Shown here: positions 1 through 7,631 of the stretch, piece by piece | Numbering within the stretch: position 1 is the first letter of the stretch | Layout: every line of letters begins with the position of its first letter | Assembly (NCBI GenBank): GCA_021793115.1 | Contig: JAJYTJ010000081.1 | Coordinates: forward strand, 1 to 16,640 | Direction: 5' to 3' | DNA length: 16,640 bases | DNA from: Actinomycetes bacterium | GTDB taxonomy: Bacteria; Actinomycetota; Actinomycetes; Actinomycetales; Cellulomonadaceae | The notes under the pieces: generated by a model | Told to the model about the DNA's origin: nothing | Database searches by the model: none | Seen by the model: only the letters and a program-made list of their open reading frames with translations | Translations under genes and position numbers: made by a program

Positions 1-513
1 GCCGGCTCGCTGATCGTCTTCTACTACTCGGAGATCTTCGCCTGGTCGCTGCGCACCCCGGAGGGGCACCTGTTCATGGTGGTGCACTTCAGCCTCGCCG
101 GGTATCTGTTCGCGAACGCGCTGGTCGGCATCGACCCGGGGCCGCGGCGCCCGGCGTACCCGCAGCGGCTGCTGCTGCTCTTCGCGACCATGGCGTTCCA
201 CGCGTTCTTCGGCATCGCGCTCATCAGCGGCAACTCGCTGCTCGTGGCGAACTGGTTCGGCCTCATGGGCCGCCCGTGGGGGCCTAGTGCCATCGCCGAC
301 CAGCGCCTCGGTGGTGCCATCGCGTGGGGCATCGGGGAGCTGCCGACGCTCGCCCTCGCGATCGGCGTCGCCGTGGCCTGGGCCCGGGACGACGAGCGCA
401 CGGCCCGGCGGCGCGACCGGCGGGTGGCGCGCGAGGGCGGCGACGTGGAGCTCGACGAGTACAACGCGATGCTCACGCGCCTGGCGCGGCGCGCCGCGCC
501 GCCGGAGCCGTAG
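1..513 (+). CDS. CtaG-family cytochrome c oxidase assembly / copper protein, C-terminal part (5' end outside window)
   Basis: The frame is open from base 1 to the TAG at 511-513, giving 170 residues of a longer protein. At least three hydrophobic segments are visible: around FMVVHFSLAGYLFANALVG, LLLLFATMAFHAFFGIALIS and IGELPTLALAIGVAVAWA. They are followed by a charged cytoplasmic tail (DDERTARRRDRR...). The DPGPRRPAYPQRLLLL, MAFHAFFG and GRPWGPS segments are what I know from the C-terminus of actinobacterial CtaG (caa3_CtaG) proteins, often fused to an N-terminal CopD-like copper transport domain. Known role: membrane protein for copper delivery to, or assembly of, cytochrome c oxidase. The conserved histidines (VHF, FHAFF) sit in membrane segments and could bind copper; that is inference. 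Whether a CopD half is fused upstream cannot be seen. Family assignment is fairly sure. Confidence 0.85.
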   Translation, partial: AGSLIVFYYSEIFAWSLRTPEGHLFMVVHFSLAGYLFANALVGIDPGPRRPAYPQRLLLLFATMAFHAFFGIALISGNSLLVANWFGLMGRPWGPSAIADQRLGGAIAWGIGELPTLALAIGVAVAWARDDERTARRRDRRVAREGGDVELDEYNAMLTRLARRAAPPEP

Positions 514-521
514 CGGCGCGG
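494..521 (+). terminator. Hairpin spanning the ctaG-family stop codon
   Basis: CCGCGCCGC (494-502) pairs perfectly with GCGGCGCGG (513-521) across a 10-nt loop that includes part of the TAG stop. No T-tract follows. GC-rich U-less hairpins are common at actinobacterial gene ends, so it may terminate, but in 75% GC DNA such stems also arise by chance. Confidence 0.35.
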
Positions 522-576
522 TCGGGTTCAGCCGGGGGCGGCCGGTCGGCCCGCTCGGCCCCACCGCTTCCCGTCG

Positions 577-608
577 GGCCGGTCGCCAGGCCGGTCGCCA
601 GGCCGGTC
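577..608. repeat. 12-bp tandem repeat, 2.7 copies
   Basis: The unit GGCCGGTCGCCA occurs at 577-588 and 589-600, followed by a partial copy GGCCGGTC at 601-608. All copies are identical. It lies in the 144-bp gap between the CtaG-family gene and the S9 peptidase gene, 50-80 bp upstream of the latter's start, in the region where a promoter would lie. Slippage of a GC-rich motif is the simplest origin. Confidence 0.8.
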
Positions 609-644
609 CCGCCGAGTCCCGCCGTCGGCGTCGGCGCCGCGTGA

Positions 645-657
645 TAGGAACGACGGC
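645..657 (+). promoter_or_regulatory. RBS or leaderless -10 just before the S9 peptidase start
   Basis: AGGAA at 646-650 lies 7 nt before GTG 658, a good Shine-Dalgarno that fixes this start. The same bases can be read as TAGGAA (645-650), a near match to the actinobacterial -10 TANNNT, placed 7 nt before the GTG as in leaderless genes. The sequence cannot decide between the two readings. Confidence 0.5.
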
Positions 658-2706
658 GTGACGGCCTTCGACGATCTCGACTCCTACCTCGCGCTCCCCC
701 GCCTGTCCGGCCTGGCCCTGTCGCCGGACGGCTCCCGCCTGGTGACGGCGGTGCAGACGCTCGACCCCAAGGCGACCAGCTACGTCACGGCGCTGTGGGA
801 GGTCGACCCGGCGGGCGTGGCCCCGGCGCGGCGGCTCACGCGCAGCGCCAAGGGGGAGTCCGGCGCGGCCTTCACGCCGGCGGGCGACCTGCTGTTCACG
901 TCGGGGCGGCCCGACCCGGACGCCGCGGACGCGGACGACGAGGCGGCGGACCTCTGGCTGCTGCCGGCCGGGGGCGGCGAGGCCCGCGTGGTCGGGCACC
1001 GCAAGGCGGGCCTCGGCGGCCTTGCCGTGGCGAGTGGCGTGCCCGTGCTCGTCGCCGGGTCCGCGGTGCTGCCCCACGCCGCCGACGACGCGCAGGACGA
1101 GCAGCTGCGCAAGGACCGCAAGGACAAGAAGGTCGCCGCGATCCTCCACTCGGGCTACCCCGTGCGGTACTGGGACCACGACCTCGGGCCGGACGAGCCG
1201 CACCTCTTCGTCGGCACGCTCCCGGGAGCGGCGGAGGCCGCGGGCGCCGTGGCGCCCCGCATCGCGCTGACGGACGTGACGCCGGGCGCCGGGCGCGCGC
1301 TCGACGAGCAGCACGCGGCGATCAGCCGGGACGGCACCACGCTCGTCACCGGGTGGACCGCGCACCGCGCGGCCGGGGACCAGCGCAGCAGCCTGGTGGC
1401 GATCGACGTGGCGACGCAGGAGCGGCGCACCCTCGTGGCCGACGACGGCTACGACGTGTTCGAGCCGGCCATCTCGCCCGACGGGCGCTGGGTGGTGTTC
1501 CACCGCGAGTTCGTCTCCACGCCGCAGCGGGCGCCGCGCATCGACCTCGCGCTCGTGCCGCTCGAGGGCGGCGAGGTGCGCGCGCTGACGGCCGGCTGGG
1601 ACCGGTGGCCGGACGCGGTCGAGTGGCTGCCAGACTCCTCGGGCCTGCTGGTGCTGGCGGACGACGACGGGCGCATGCCGGTGTTCCGGGTCACGCTGGA
1701 CGGCGCCGTCACGCGCGTGACCAGCGACGACGCGGCGTTCCACGCCGTGCGCGTGGCGCCCGACGGTCGCACCGCCTACGCGCTGCGCTCGTCGTACCTC
1801 GCTCCGGCGCACCCGGTGCGGATCGACCTCACCGGGGCCCTGCCGGTCTCCGCGGAGCCCCTGCCGGGGCCCGCCGCACCCCCGGAGCTGCCCGGGCGGC
1901 TGGAGGAGGTCGAGACCACCGCGGCGGACGGCTCGCGCGTGCGCGCGTGGCTGGCCCTGCCGCACGACGCGTCGGCCGAGCACCCGGCTCCGCTGCTGCT
2001 GTGGATCCACGGCGGCCCGCTCGGGTCGTGGAACGACTGGTCCTGGCGGTGGTGCCCCTGGCTGCTCGTCGCGCGCGGGTACGCGGTGCTGCTGCCGGAC
2101 CCGGCGCTCTCGCTCGGGTACGGCCAGGACTTCGTCCAGCGCGGCTGGGGCCGGTGGGGCGGGGCGCCGTTCACCGACCTCATGGCGGTCACGGACGCGG
2201 CGCTGACCAGGGACGACCTGGACGCGACGCGGACGGGCGCGATGGGCGGCTCGTTCGGCGGCTACATGGCGAACTGGGTGGCCGGGCACACCGACCGGTT
2301 CCGCGCCATCGTCACGCACGCGTCGCTGTGGGCGCTGGACCAGTTCGGGCCGACGACGGACGCGGCGTTCTACTGGCGGCGCGAGATGACGCCCGAGATG
2401 GCGCTCGAGAACTCGCCGCACCGTCACGTCGCGGACATCCGCACACCCATGCTCGTGGTGCACGGGGACCACGACTACCGGGTGCCGATCGGGGAGGGCC
2501 TGCGGCTCTGGTACGAGCTGCTCGCGCACTCGCAGCTCGCGGCGGACGACGAGGGGCGCACGCCCCACCGCTTCCTCTACTTCCCGGACGAGAACCACTG
2601 GGTGCTCAGCCCGCAGCACGCGGCGGTCTGGTACGGCACGGTGTTCGCGTTCCTCGCCGAGCACGTGCTCGGCGAGGAGGCGGAGTACCCCCGACTGCTG
2701 GGCTGA
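658..2706 (+). CDS. S9 family serine peptidase (prolyl oligopeptidase / acylaminoacyl peptidase type)
   Basis: 682 residues. It hydrolyses short peptides or acyl-peptides, probably in the cytoplasm since no signal peptide is seen. Residues ~10-400 form a WD40/TolB-like beta-propeller with repeated blades (SPDGSRLVTAV, SRDGTTLVTGW, SPDGRWVVF, APDGRTAYAL). Residues ~410-682 are the alpha/beta hydrolase domain. The oxyanion region is HGGP at 451-454, the nucleophile Ser532 sits in GGSFGGYM, the acid is Asp606 in HGDHDYRVP, and the base is His647 in ENHW, so the triad is complete. The GTG start is preceded by AGGAA at 7 nt spacing. Length matches bacterial S9C-type enzymes. The substrate cannot be told from sequence. 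The upstream gap and own RBS suggest it is transcribed separately from the CtaG-family gene. Confidence 0.93.
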   Translation: MTAFDDLDSYLALPRLSGLALSPDGSRLVTAVQTLDPKATSYVTALWEVDPAGVAPARRLTRSAKGESGAAFTPAGDLLFTSGRPDPDAADADDEAADLWLLPAGGGEARVVGHRKAGLGGLAVASGVPVLVAGSAVLPHAADDAQDEQLRKDRKDKKVAAILHSGYPVRYWDHDLGPDEPHLFVGTLPGAAEAAGAVAPRIALTDVTPGAGRALDEQHAAISRDGTTLVTGWTAHRAAGDQRSSLVAIDVATQERRTLVADDGYDVFEPAISPDGRWVVFHREFVSTPQRAPRIDLALVPLEGGEVRALTAGWDRWPDAVEWLPDSSGLLVLADDDGRMPVFRVTLDGAVTRVTSDDAAFHAVRVAPDGRTAYALRSSYLAPAHPVRIDLTGALPVSAEPLPGPAAPPELPGRLEEVETTAADGSRVRAWLALPHDASAEHPAPLLLWIHGGPLGSWNDWSWRWCPWLLVARGYAVLLPDPALSLGYGQDFVQRGWGRWGGAPFTDLMAVTDAALTRDDLDATRTGAMGGSFGGYMANWVAGHTDRFRAIVTHASLWALDQFGPTTDAAFYWRREMTPEMALENSPHRHVADIRTPMLVVHGDHDYRVPIGEGLRLWYELLAHSQLAADDEGRTPHRFLYFPDENHWVLSPQHAAVWYGTVFAFLAEHVLGEEAEYPRLLG

Positions 2707-2710
2707 CCGC

Positions 2711-2724
2711 GGGTGATCTCACCC
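2711..2724. repeat. Short inverted repeat after the S9 peptidase gene
   Basis: GGGTGA-TC-TCACCC, 6-bp perfect arms with a 2-bp centre, begins 5 bp after the peptidase stop and lies about 87 bp before the GGDEF-protein start. The 2-bp centre suits a protein-binding site better than an RNA hairpin. It is short enough to be chance. Confidence 0.35.
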
Positions 2725-2810
2725 AGCGCCGGGACGGCCGGCGCAACCGAACGGTGCCGCGATCGGGGATGATGACCCGGATGTCCGCCCGAGGGACGGA
2801 GGGACGCGCG

Positions 2811-4163
2811 GTGGATCCCCTCGTCACGCCCGTCGCCGGGATCGCGGAGATGGCCGCCGCGGGTCACCGGCTGGAGATGGCGCGCGAGGTCGACGACGTC
2901 GCGGAGATCGCGGCCGAGTCGGCGCTCGAGGTCCTCTCGGCCTCGAGCGCGGCGCTGTGCCGCATCGCGCAGGACACGTGCCGCACCATCGCCGCCGCGC
3001 CCCCCTCGCGCGACGTGCGCGAGGTGCTGTTCACGCAGGCCTCGCAGCGGGCGGAGGACCGGCCGGCGCTGCGCTGGCTCATCAGCGACCGCGTGTCGTG
3101 GCGGGCCGACGTCGCCGACGGACGGTCCGACCCCGTCGAGGTGGGCACGCTGCGCGAGCTGGGCGCCGCGTCCGCCCTTGGCGTGCCGGTGGTGGTCAAC
3201 GGCGCGGTCTGGGGCCAGCTCACCGCGACGCGGCGGGCCGAGGGTCGCCCCTTCACGGACCGCGACGTCGCGGCCGCCGAGGTGCTCGCCGGGCTCGTCG
3301 CCGGCGCCGTGGCGCGCGTGGACCTCGAGGGTCAGGTGCGCCACCTCGTCGCGGACGACCCGCTCACCGGCCTGTCCAACCGGCGGATCGCGGACGCGGC
3401 GGCCGACCAGGCGCTGGCCAGCGGCCAGGAGACCTGCATCGTCATGTGCGACGTCGACGGGCTCAAGCGCGTGAACGACGAGCTGGGGCACGCGGTGGGC
3501 GACGACCTGCTGCGCTCGGTCGGCGACGTGCTGCGCCGCATCACGGAGGCGCTGCCGGGCGCCACGGCCGCACGCATCGGGGGCGACGAGTTCTGCGTCG
3601 TCACCAGGGGGCACCGCCGCGCGGACGTGCAGGAGGTGGTCAGCCGGACCGTCGCGGAGTTCCCGCTGCCGCACGGCGCGTCCATCTCCTACGGCCTCGC
3701 CTCCACCGCCGTCACCGGCGCGGTGCCGGCGCGCACGCTGTTCCGGCGTGCCGACGCGGCGCAGTACCGGGCCAAGCGCGCGCGGGCCCGGCTGCGCCAG
3801 CTGGCGCTGCCGCCGCAGGCGGACCCGGCGGTGACCGCCGAGCGGATCCTCGTCTACGGCACGGCGGCCCTCGGGCACGCCTCGACCGGCGCGGTGGCGC
3901 GCCTGTGCGCGGTGGCGGCGGCGGCCGCGGACGTGCTCGGCGGCGGCGAGTGGTCCGTGAGCGGCCGGCTGGACGGTGGCGAGCCGGCCGTGGTGGCGCG
4001 CGGCGGCAGCCCGGCCGACCTGGGCCACGACGCGGTGCTCGTGGAGGCGGCGTTCGGCACGTGGTCGGTGGGCGTGGGCGCCTCGGCGACGGCCGCCACC
4101 GGGGACGCCGTGCGCACCGCGCTGCACGCGCTCGTCGCGGTGGCCGTGCTCGGCGCCGCCTGA
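2811..4163 (+). CDS. GAF-GGDEF domain protein, probable diguanylate cyclase
   Basis: 450 residues from GTG 2811, chosen because GGAGGGA (2798-2804) lies 6 nt upstream; ATGs at 2769, 2772 and 2781 in the same frame lack a spaced RBS. Residues ~25-175 resemble a GAF sensor domain (LGVPVVVNGAVWGQLTATR...FTDRDVAAAEVLAGLVA). Residues ~180-335 are a GGDEF domain: DPLTGLSNRR from 183, DVDGLKRVNDELGHAVGDDLL, and an intact GGDEF signature at 257-261. The enzyme should make c-di-GMP from two GTP. The inhibitory I-site RxxD expected nine residues before GGDEF is absent (LPGA there), so product feedback by that site is unlikely. Residues ~345-450 form an Ala/Gly/Val-rich C-terminal domain with helix-strand character that may be a second, degenerate GAF; I cannot assign it. 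There is no membrane segment, so it is probably a cytosolic sensor-cyclase. Confidence 0.9.
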   Translation: MDPLVTPVAGIAEMAAAGHRLEMAREVDDVAEIAAESALEVLSASSAALCRIAQDTCRTIAAAPPSRDVREVLFTQASQRAEDRPALRWLISDRVSWRADVADGRSDPVEVGTLRELGAASALGVPVVVNGAVWGQLTATRRAEGRPFTDRDVAAAEVLAGLVAGAVARVDLEGQVRHLVADDPLTGLSNRRIADAAADQALASGQETCIVMCDVDGLKRVNDELGHAVGDDLLRSVGDVLRRITEALPGATAARIGGDEFCVVTRGHRRADVQEVVSRTVAEFPLPHGASISYGLASTAVTGAVPARTLFRRADAAQYRAKRARARLRQLALPPQADPAVTAERILVYGTAALGHASTGAVARLCAVAAAAADVLGGGEWSVSGRLDGGEPAVVARGGSPADLGHDAVLVEAAFGTWSVGVGASATAATGDAVRTALHALVAVAVLGAA

Positions 4164-4232
4164 CGGCATCGCCCGTCCAACGCCCCGGGGCGCGGTGCGC
4201 CGACGGCTCGTCCGGGACCCACGCGCGGCGGA

Positions 4233-4272
4233 CGCCGAGCAGGTGACGTCGGCGCCGCGACCGGGCTCGGCG
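4233..4272. terminator. Candidate terminator hairpin between convergent genes
   Basis: CGCCGAGC (4233-4240) and GCTCGGCG (4265-4272) form an 8-bp perfect stem with a 24-nt loop in the 120-bp gap between the convergent GGDEF and Trx-NHL genes. The same gap has a 12-bp perfect palindrome CGCCCCGGGGCG at 4181-4192. No T-tract is present on either strand, so terminator function is only inferred from position. Confidence 0.35.
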
Positions 4273-4283
4273 CGGCCGGTCGG

Positions 4284-6308
4284 TCAGGCGCCGAGCAGCG
4301 GCAGGGTGAGCGTCGCCGGCGCACCCGGCGTGACGCGGACGGGGACGCCCCAGTCCTGCTGCGCGAGGTGGCAGGCGGGGAACTCGACGGCAGGGTCGGC
4401 GTCGCAGCTGGCGGCCCGCGCCGAGACGTGCAGCACGCCCTCGGGGACCGCGGGGTTGAGCCGCAGCCGACGCGCCAGCGGCACGTCGTCGCCGGTGCCG
4501 TCGAGCAGCAGCTCCGGCGGGGACGACGACACCGAGAGCTGCGTGGACGGGCCGTACCGCTCGTCGACCTTGTGCCCGGGCGCGGGCGTGAACGGCACGA
4601 CGAGCTCGAGGTCGCCGGGTGCCAGCTCGGTCACCGGGCGCTGCGTCCGGTGCGCGCCGTGGTCCACCGCCGTGGTGCCCGACGAGGCCAGCCGCGTGAT
4701 CCGGTGCGCCGCCGACTCGACGACGAGCACGCCCTCGGCGGTGACGACGAGCCCCGACGGCTCCGCGAGCCCCTCCGCGAGCGTGGTCACCGATCCGGGG
4801 CGGTCCTCAGGGGCACCGCTCGTGCGGGTGGACGTCCAGGCGCCGGGCGTCTGCGGGTCCACCGGCGCGTAGCGCCGCACCGCGCCGTTGTACGTGTCGG
4901 CGACGAGCACCGAGCCGTCGGCCTCGACCGTGACGCCGAGCGGGTGCTGCAGCCGGGCCTCGTCGGCCGCGCCGTCGCGGTGGCCGAAGTCGAAGAGCCC
5001 GGCTCCGACCACCGTGTCCACGCGCGCACCGGCCGGGGAAGGCGTGATGACACGCAAGGCCGAGGTCTCGGAGTCCGCGACCCACAGCCGCCGCTGGTCG
5101 TCGACCGCGAGGCCGGACGGCTGCGCGAACCACGCTTCGCGCAGCGGCCCGTCGACCAGGCCCTCGTTCATGGTGCCGGCGACGTGCTCCAGCGAGTGCT
5201 GCACCGGGTCGAACGCCCACAGCGAGTGGTTGCCCGCCATGGCCACGACGAACGCCGCCCACGGCGCGTACCACGTGACGTCCCACGGCGACGACAGCCG
5301 GAGGTGCCGTGGCACCGGCAGGTCGGCCGGTGGGGCGGGCGGCAGCGCGGTCGTGAGCGCGACCCGGAGCCTCGAGCCGAACGCGACCGAGGCGAGGACG
5401 CCGGCGTCGGGGTCCACCGGCCGGGGGTCGGAGAAGGGGACCATGTTGTCCGGGCCGCCGACGACGTACTGCTCGCCCGTGCCGGCGAGCGTGGTGACCG
5501 TGCCGTCGGTCAGCCGCACGCCGCGCAGCAGGTGGTTCGCGGTGTCCGCGACGACGACGTCGTAGTCCACCCAGGGCCCCAGCTCGGACGGCACCAGGCA
5601 CAGCCCGTTGGGCTCGGCGAAGTGCGCCTCGTCCGGCCCACCGTCCGCCCAGCCCCGCTCGCCGGAGCCGATGCGGCGCACCAGCGTCTCGCCGTCCGGG
5701 GCGAGCTCGGCCAGCGAGTGGTGCCCGGCGTCCGCCACGAGGAGGTGGCCGTTCGGCAGGGCCACGGCCTTGGCGGGGAAGCGCAGCGTGCCCGGCGCCG
5801 GCGGCGCGGGCACGTACGGGCCGTCGCCGCGGCGCAGCGTGCCCTTGGCGGCGTGCTCGTCGACCAGCCGTGCCACCAGCGCCGTCAGCGCGGGCCCGTG
5901 CCCCTCGCCGGCCAGGTGCGCCACGACGTAGCCCTCCGGGTCGACGACGACGAGCGTGGGCCACGCCCGCGCGGCGTACGCCTGCCACGTGACGAGCGTC
6001 GGGTCGTCGAGCACCGGGTGGTGCACCTCGTAGCGCTCGACCGCCGCCGCCAGTGCGTCCGGGTCCGCCTCGTGCACGAACTTCGGCGAGTGGACGCCGA
6101 CGACCACGAGCGCGTCGGGGAACCGCGCCTCGAGCTCGCGCAGCTCGTCGAGCACGTGCAGGCAGTTGACGCAGCAGAACGTCCAGAAGTCCAGCACGAC
6201 GACCTTGCCGCGCAGGTCAGACAGGGCGAGCGACCGGCCGCCCGTGTTGAGCCACCCGCGCCCGACGAGCTCGGACGCACGAACCTTGGGGAGCGAGGAG
6301 GTCGTCAC
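4284..6308 (-). CDS. Thioredoxin-like / NHL-repeat protein, NHLRC2-like
   Basis: 674 residues from GTG 6308; a TTG at 6320 would add four residues and neither has a well-spaced RBS. Residues ~10-145 are a thioredoxin fold: LRGKVVVLDFWTFCCVNC with Cys45, Cys46 and Cys49 (CxxC = Cys46-Cys49), then the cis-Pro strand AWPTLVVVDPEG. Residues ~165-540 contain several NHL beta-propeller blades (GHLLVADAGHHSLAELAPDG, YDVVVADTANHLLRGV, RRLWVADSETSALRVI, GSVLVADTYNGAVRRY, GVLVVESAAHRITRL). The C-terminal ~110 residues resemble the beta-sandwich end of NHLRC2-type proteins and carry Cys635 and Cys646. The architecture matches NHLRC2 proteins of bacteria and animals, whose biochemical role is unsettled; thiol-disulfide chemistry is plausible. 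No signal peptide is seen, so it is probably cytosolic. It is convergent with the GGDEF gene. Confidence 0.9.
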   Translation of the reverse strand: MTTSSLPKVRASELVGRGWLNTGGRSLALSDLRGKVVVLDFWTFCCVNCLHVLDELRELEARFPDALVVVGVHSPKFVHEADPDALAAAVERYEVHHPVLDDPTLVTWQAYAARAWPTLVVVDPEGYVVAHLAGEGHGPALTALVARLVDEHAAKGTLRRGDGPYVPAPPAPGTLRFPAKAVALPNGHLLVADAGHHSLAELAPDGETLVRRIGSGERGWADGGPDEAHFAEPNGLCLVPSELGPWVDYDVVVADTANHLLRGVRLTDGTVTTLAGTGEQYVVGGPDNMVPFSDPRPVDPDAGVLASVAFGSRLRVALTTALPPAPPADLPVPRHLRLSSPWDVTWYAPWAAFVVAMAGNHSLWAFDPVQHSLEHVAGTMNEGLVDGPLREAWFAQPSGLAVDDQRRLWVADSETSALRVITPSPAGARVDTVVGAGLFDFGHRDGAADEARLQHPLGVTVEADGSVLVADTYNGAVRRYAPVDPQTPGAWTSTRTSGAPEDRPGSVTTLAEGLAEPSGLVVTAEGVLVVESAAHRITRLASSGTTAVDHGAHRTQRPVTELAPGDLELVVPFTPAPGHKVDERYGPSTQLSVSSSPPELLLDGTGDDVPLARRLRLNPAVPEGVLHVSARAASCDADPAVEFPACHLAQQDWGVPVRVTPGAPATLTLPLLGA

Positions 6309-6338
6309 GCCCCTAGTCAACAGGACACGGTGGGGCCC

Positions 6339-6461
6339 TCAGGCCGTGGCGGACCACCCACGCAGCGCGTCGACGCAGGCGGTGCTGCCGTCGGTGCGGT
6401 CGCCGCGCGTCAGGCCGTACCGGGAGTAGTCCGAGCCGGGGGGCTCGTCCGAGGCGCCCGC
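6339..6461 (-). other. Coding-like 40-codon open stretch after the methyltransferase stop, no start codon
   Basis: Reading the - strand in the methyltransferase frame past its TGA (6464-6462), 40 sense codons follow before the next TGA (6341-6339). By my count 39 of the 40 end in G or C, against about 27 and 29 for the first and second positions, which is the bias of real genes here. The peptide contains SDYSRYGLTRGDRTDGS and a single Cys. There is no ATG, GTG or TTG in this frame between the stops. It could be a C-terminal extension reached by readthrough, a remnant left by a nonsense mutation or sequencing error, or a small gene with a non-standard start. I do not recognise the peptide. Confidence 0.35.
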
Positions 6462-7628
6462 TCAGGCCCGGCGCAGCACCCAGATCCGCGGGTGGTGGCC
6501 CTTGGCGAACACCCGCAGCGGCGGCCCGTCGAGCGACCACAGCCCGGCCGCGTCGGCCACGGCGCGCTCCATGACGCGCACCTCGTGCGTCAGCACCACG
6601 AGCCGGCCGGCGGCGGCGGTGACGGCGTGCGCTGCGGCGAGCAGGCCGGCGTGGACGTCCGCGGCAGTCTCGTGCGACCCGTGCAGCCCGCCCCAGGGCG
6701 GGTCGGCCAGCACGAGGTCGAACGCCTGCCCCTCCAGCGCGGTCGCCAGCGCGGTGGGCGCCGTCGCGTCGGCTCGCACCAGGCGTGCGGTACGAAGACC
6801 CGCCGCGCGCAGGTTGGCGTCCGCCGCCCGCAGCGCCTCCTCGTCGTCGTCCACCGCGACCGCGGCCCCGGCCGGACCGGCGAGGAGCCGCTCGACGAGC
6901 AGCGTGCCGGACCCGCACATGAGGTTGAGCACGCGATCGTCGGGCCGGATCCCGGCGAGCCGGCTCATCGCGGCCGCGATGGTGGCGTTGGCGGCGCCCG
7001 GGAAGTCGACCTCCCGCCAGCGCCGTGCCGAGAGCGGCCGCGGCCCGATCCGGACCAGCACGTCCCACCCGGGGTCCACGTCGGGCCGGTGGGGGTACCC
7101 GCGGGCCACACGCACCACCAGCTCGCCGTGCTCGGGGTCGTAGGTCAGGCCGGTCGCCTCGTGGAGCAGCTGCGCCAGGCGCGCGAAGGCCGCCGAGCCC
7201 GAGCCGGCGGCCTCGAACCGGAACGACGACGAGCCGGCCACGCGCAGCGACGCGTACACGGCGTCCGTGAGGCGCGCCAGATGGTCGCCGCTGGTCAGGG
7301 AGCGCGGGCGCGGCACGTCGAAGTGCCGCACGACGAAGGCGGCGACGGCCGTGCGCAGCTGGAGCACCTCGGCCAGCGGCCCGGACACGTCCACCCGCAG
7401 CGCGTCGTCGCGCCCGGGCACCGGTCGGGGTGGCCGGTCGAACGACAGCCGCTCGGCGACCTCGTCGGCCACCACGTCGCCCAGCCCCGGCAGGAACGTG
7501 ACCTCGACGGTGGTGGCGTGCGGCGCCGCTTGGCCGCGCCGGACCGGCGGCCGGCTGCCGGACGAGGGCGCGGGTCGGCGCCTCGGGGCGCCGCGGCCCG
7601 GCCCGCTCGGCCGGCGTGGGCCAGCCAC
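6462..7628 (-). CDS. THUMP-domain SAM-dependent RNA methyltransferase (RlmL/Trm14-like)
   Basis: 388 residues. Residues ~1-35 are an Arg/Pro-rich, probably disordered basic tail. Residues ~38-165 fit an RNA-binding THUMP-type domain (VEVTFLPGLGDVVADEV is the typical beginning). Residues ~185-388 are a Rossmann methyltransferase: RWREVDFPGAANATIAAAM, motif I VLNLMCGSGTLL (SAM binding, about 233-244), acidic AVAVDDDEEAL, and motif IV LADPPWGG with Asp309-Pro-Pro-Trp312, the signature of amino-group (N2/N6) methylation. Known relatives (COG0116) methylate guanine N2 or other bases in tRNA or 23S rRNA; the exact target cannot be told. The GTG start lies 3 nt after the tetR stop with no obvious RBS, so translation is probably coupled to tetR. 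An unusual coding-like stretch follows its stop. Confidence 0.88.
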   Translation of the reverse strand: MAGPRRPSGPGRGAPRRRPAPSSGSRPPVRRGQAAPHATTVEVTFLPGLGDVVADEVAERLSFDRPPRPVPGRDDALRVDVSGPLAEVLQLRTAVAAFVVRHFDVPRPRSLTSGDHLARLTDAVYASLRVAGSSSFRFEAAGSGSAAFARLAQLLHEATGLTYDPEHGELVVRVARGYPHRPDVDPGWDVLVRIGPRPLSARRWREVDFPGAANATIAAAMSRLAGIRPDDRVLNLMCGSGTLLVERLLAGPAGAAVAVDDDEEALRAADANLRAAGLRTARLVRADATAPTALATALEGQAFDLVLADPPWGGLHGSHETAADVHAGLLAAAHAVTAAAGRLVVLTHEVRVMERAVADAAGLWSLDGPPLRVFAKGHHPRIWVLRRA

Positions 7629-7631
7629 GGG

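Noticed and set aside
795..2768. Upstream in-frame extension of the GGDEF protein through the S9 peptidase gene
   Set aside because: The frame stays open only as an off-frame reading of the peptidase gene. The strong RBS at 2798-2804 places the start at GTG 2811.
2577..4169. A 530-codon open frame on the - strand opposite the GGDEF protein
   Set aside because: Compositional shadow: Arg/His/Gly-rich, no motif, while the + strand encodes GAF and GGDEF with intact signatures.
4181..4192. 12-bp palindrome CGCCCCGGGGCG as an operator or terminator
   Set aside because: As RNA it has no loop, and such GC palindromes are frequent at this base composition. It is mentioned only as context in the convergent gap.
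6315..6320. TTGACT on the - strand as a -35 box for the Trx-NHL gene
   Set aside because: A -10 at normal spacing would lie inside the coding region around 6292-6297, where no TANNNT is present. The TTG is better seen as a possible alternative start codon.
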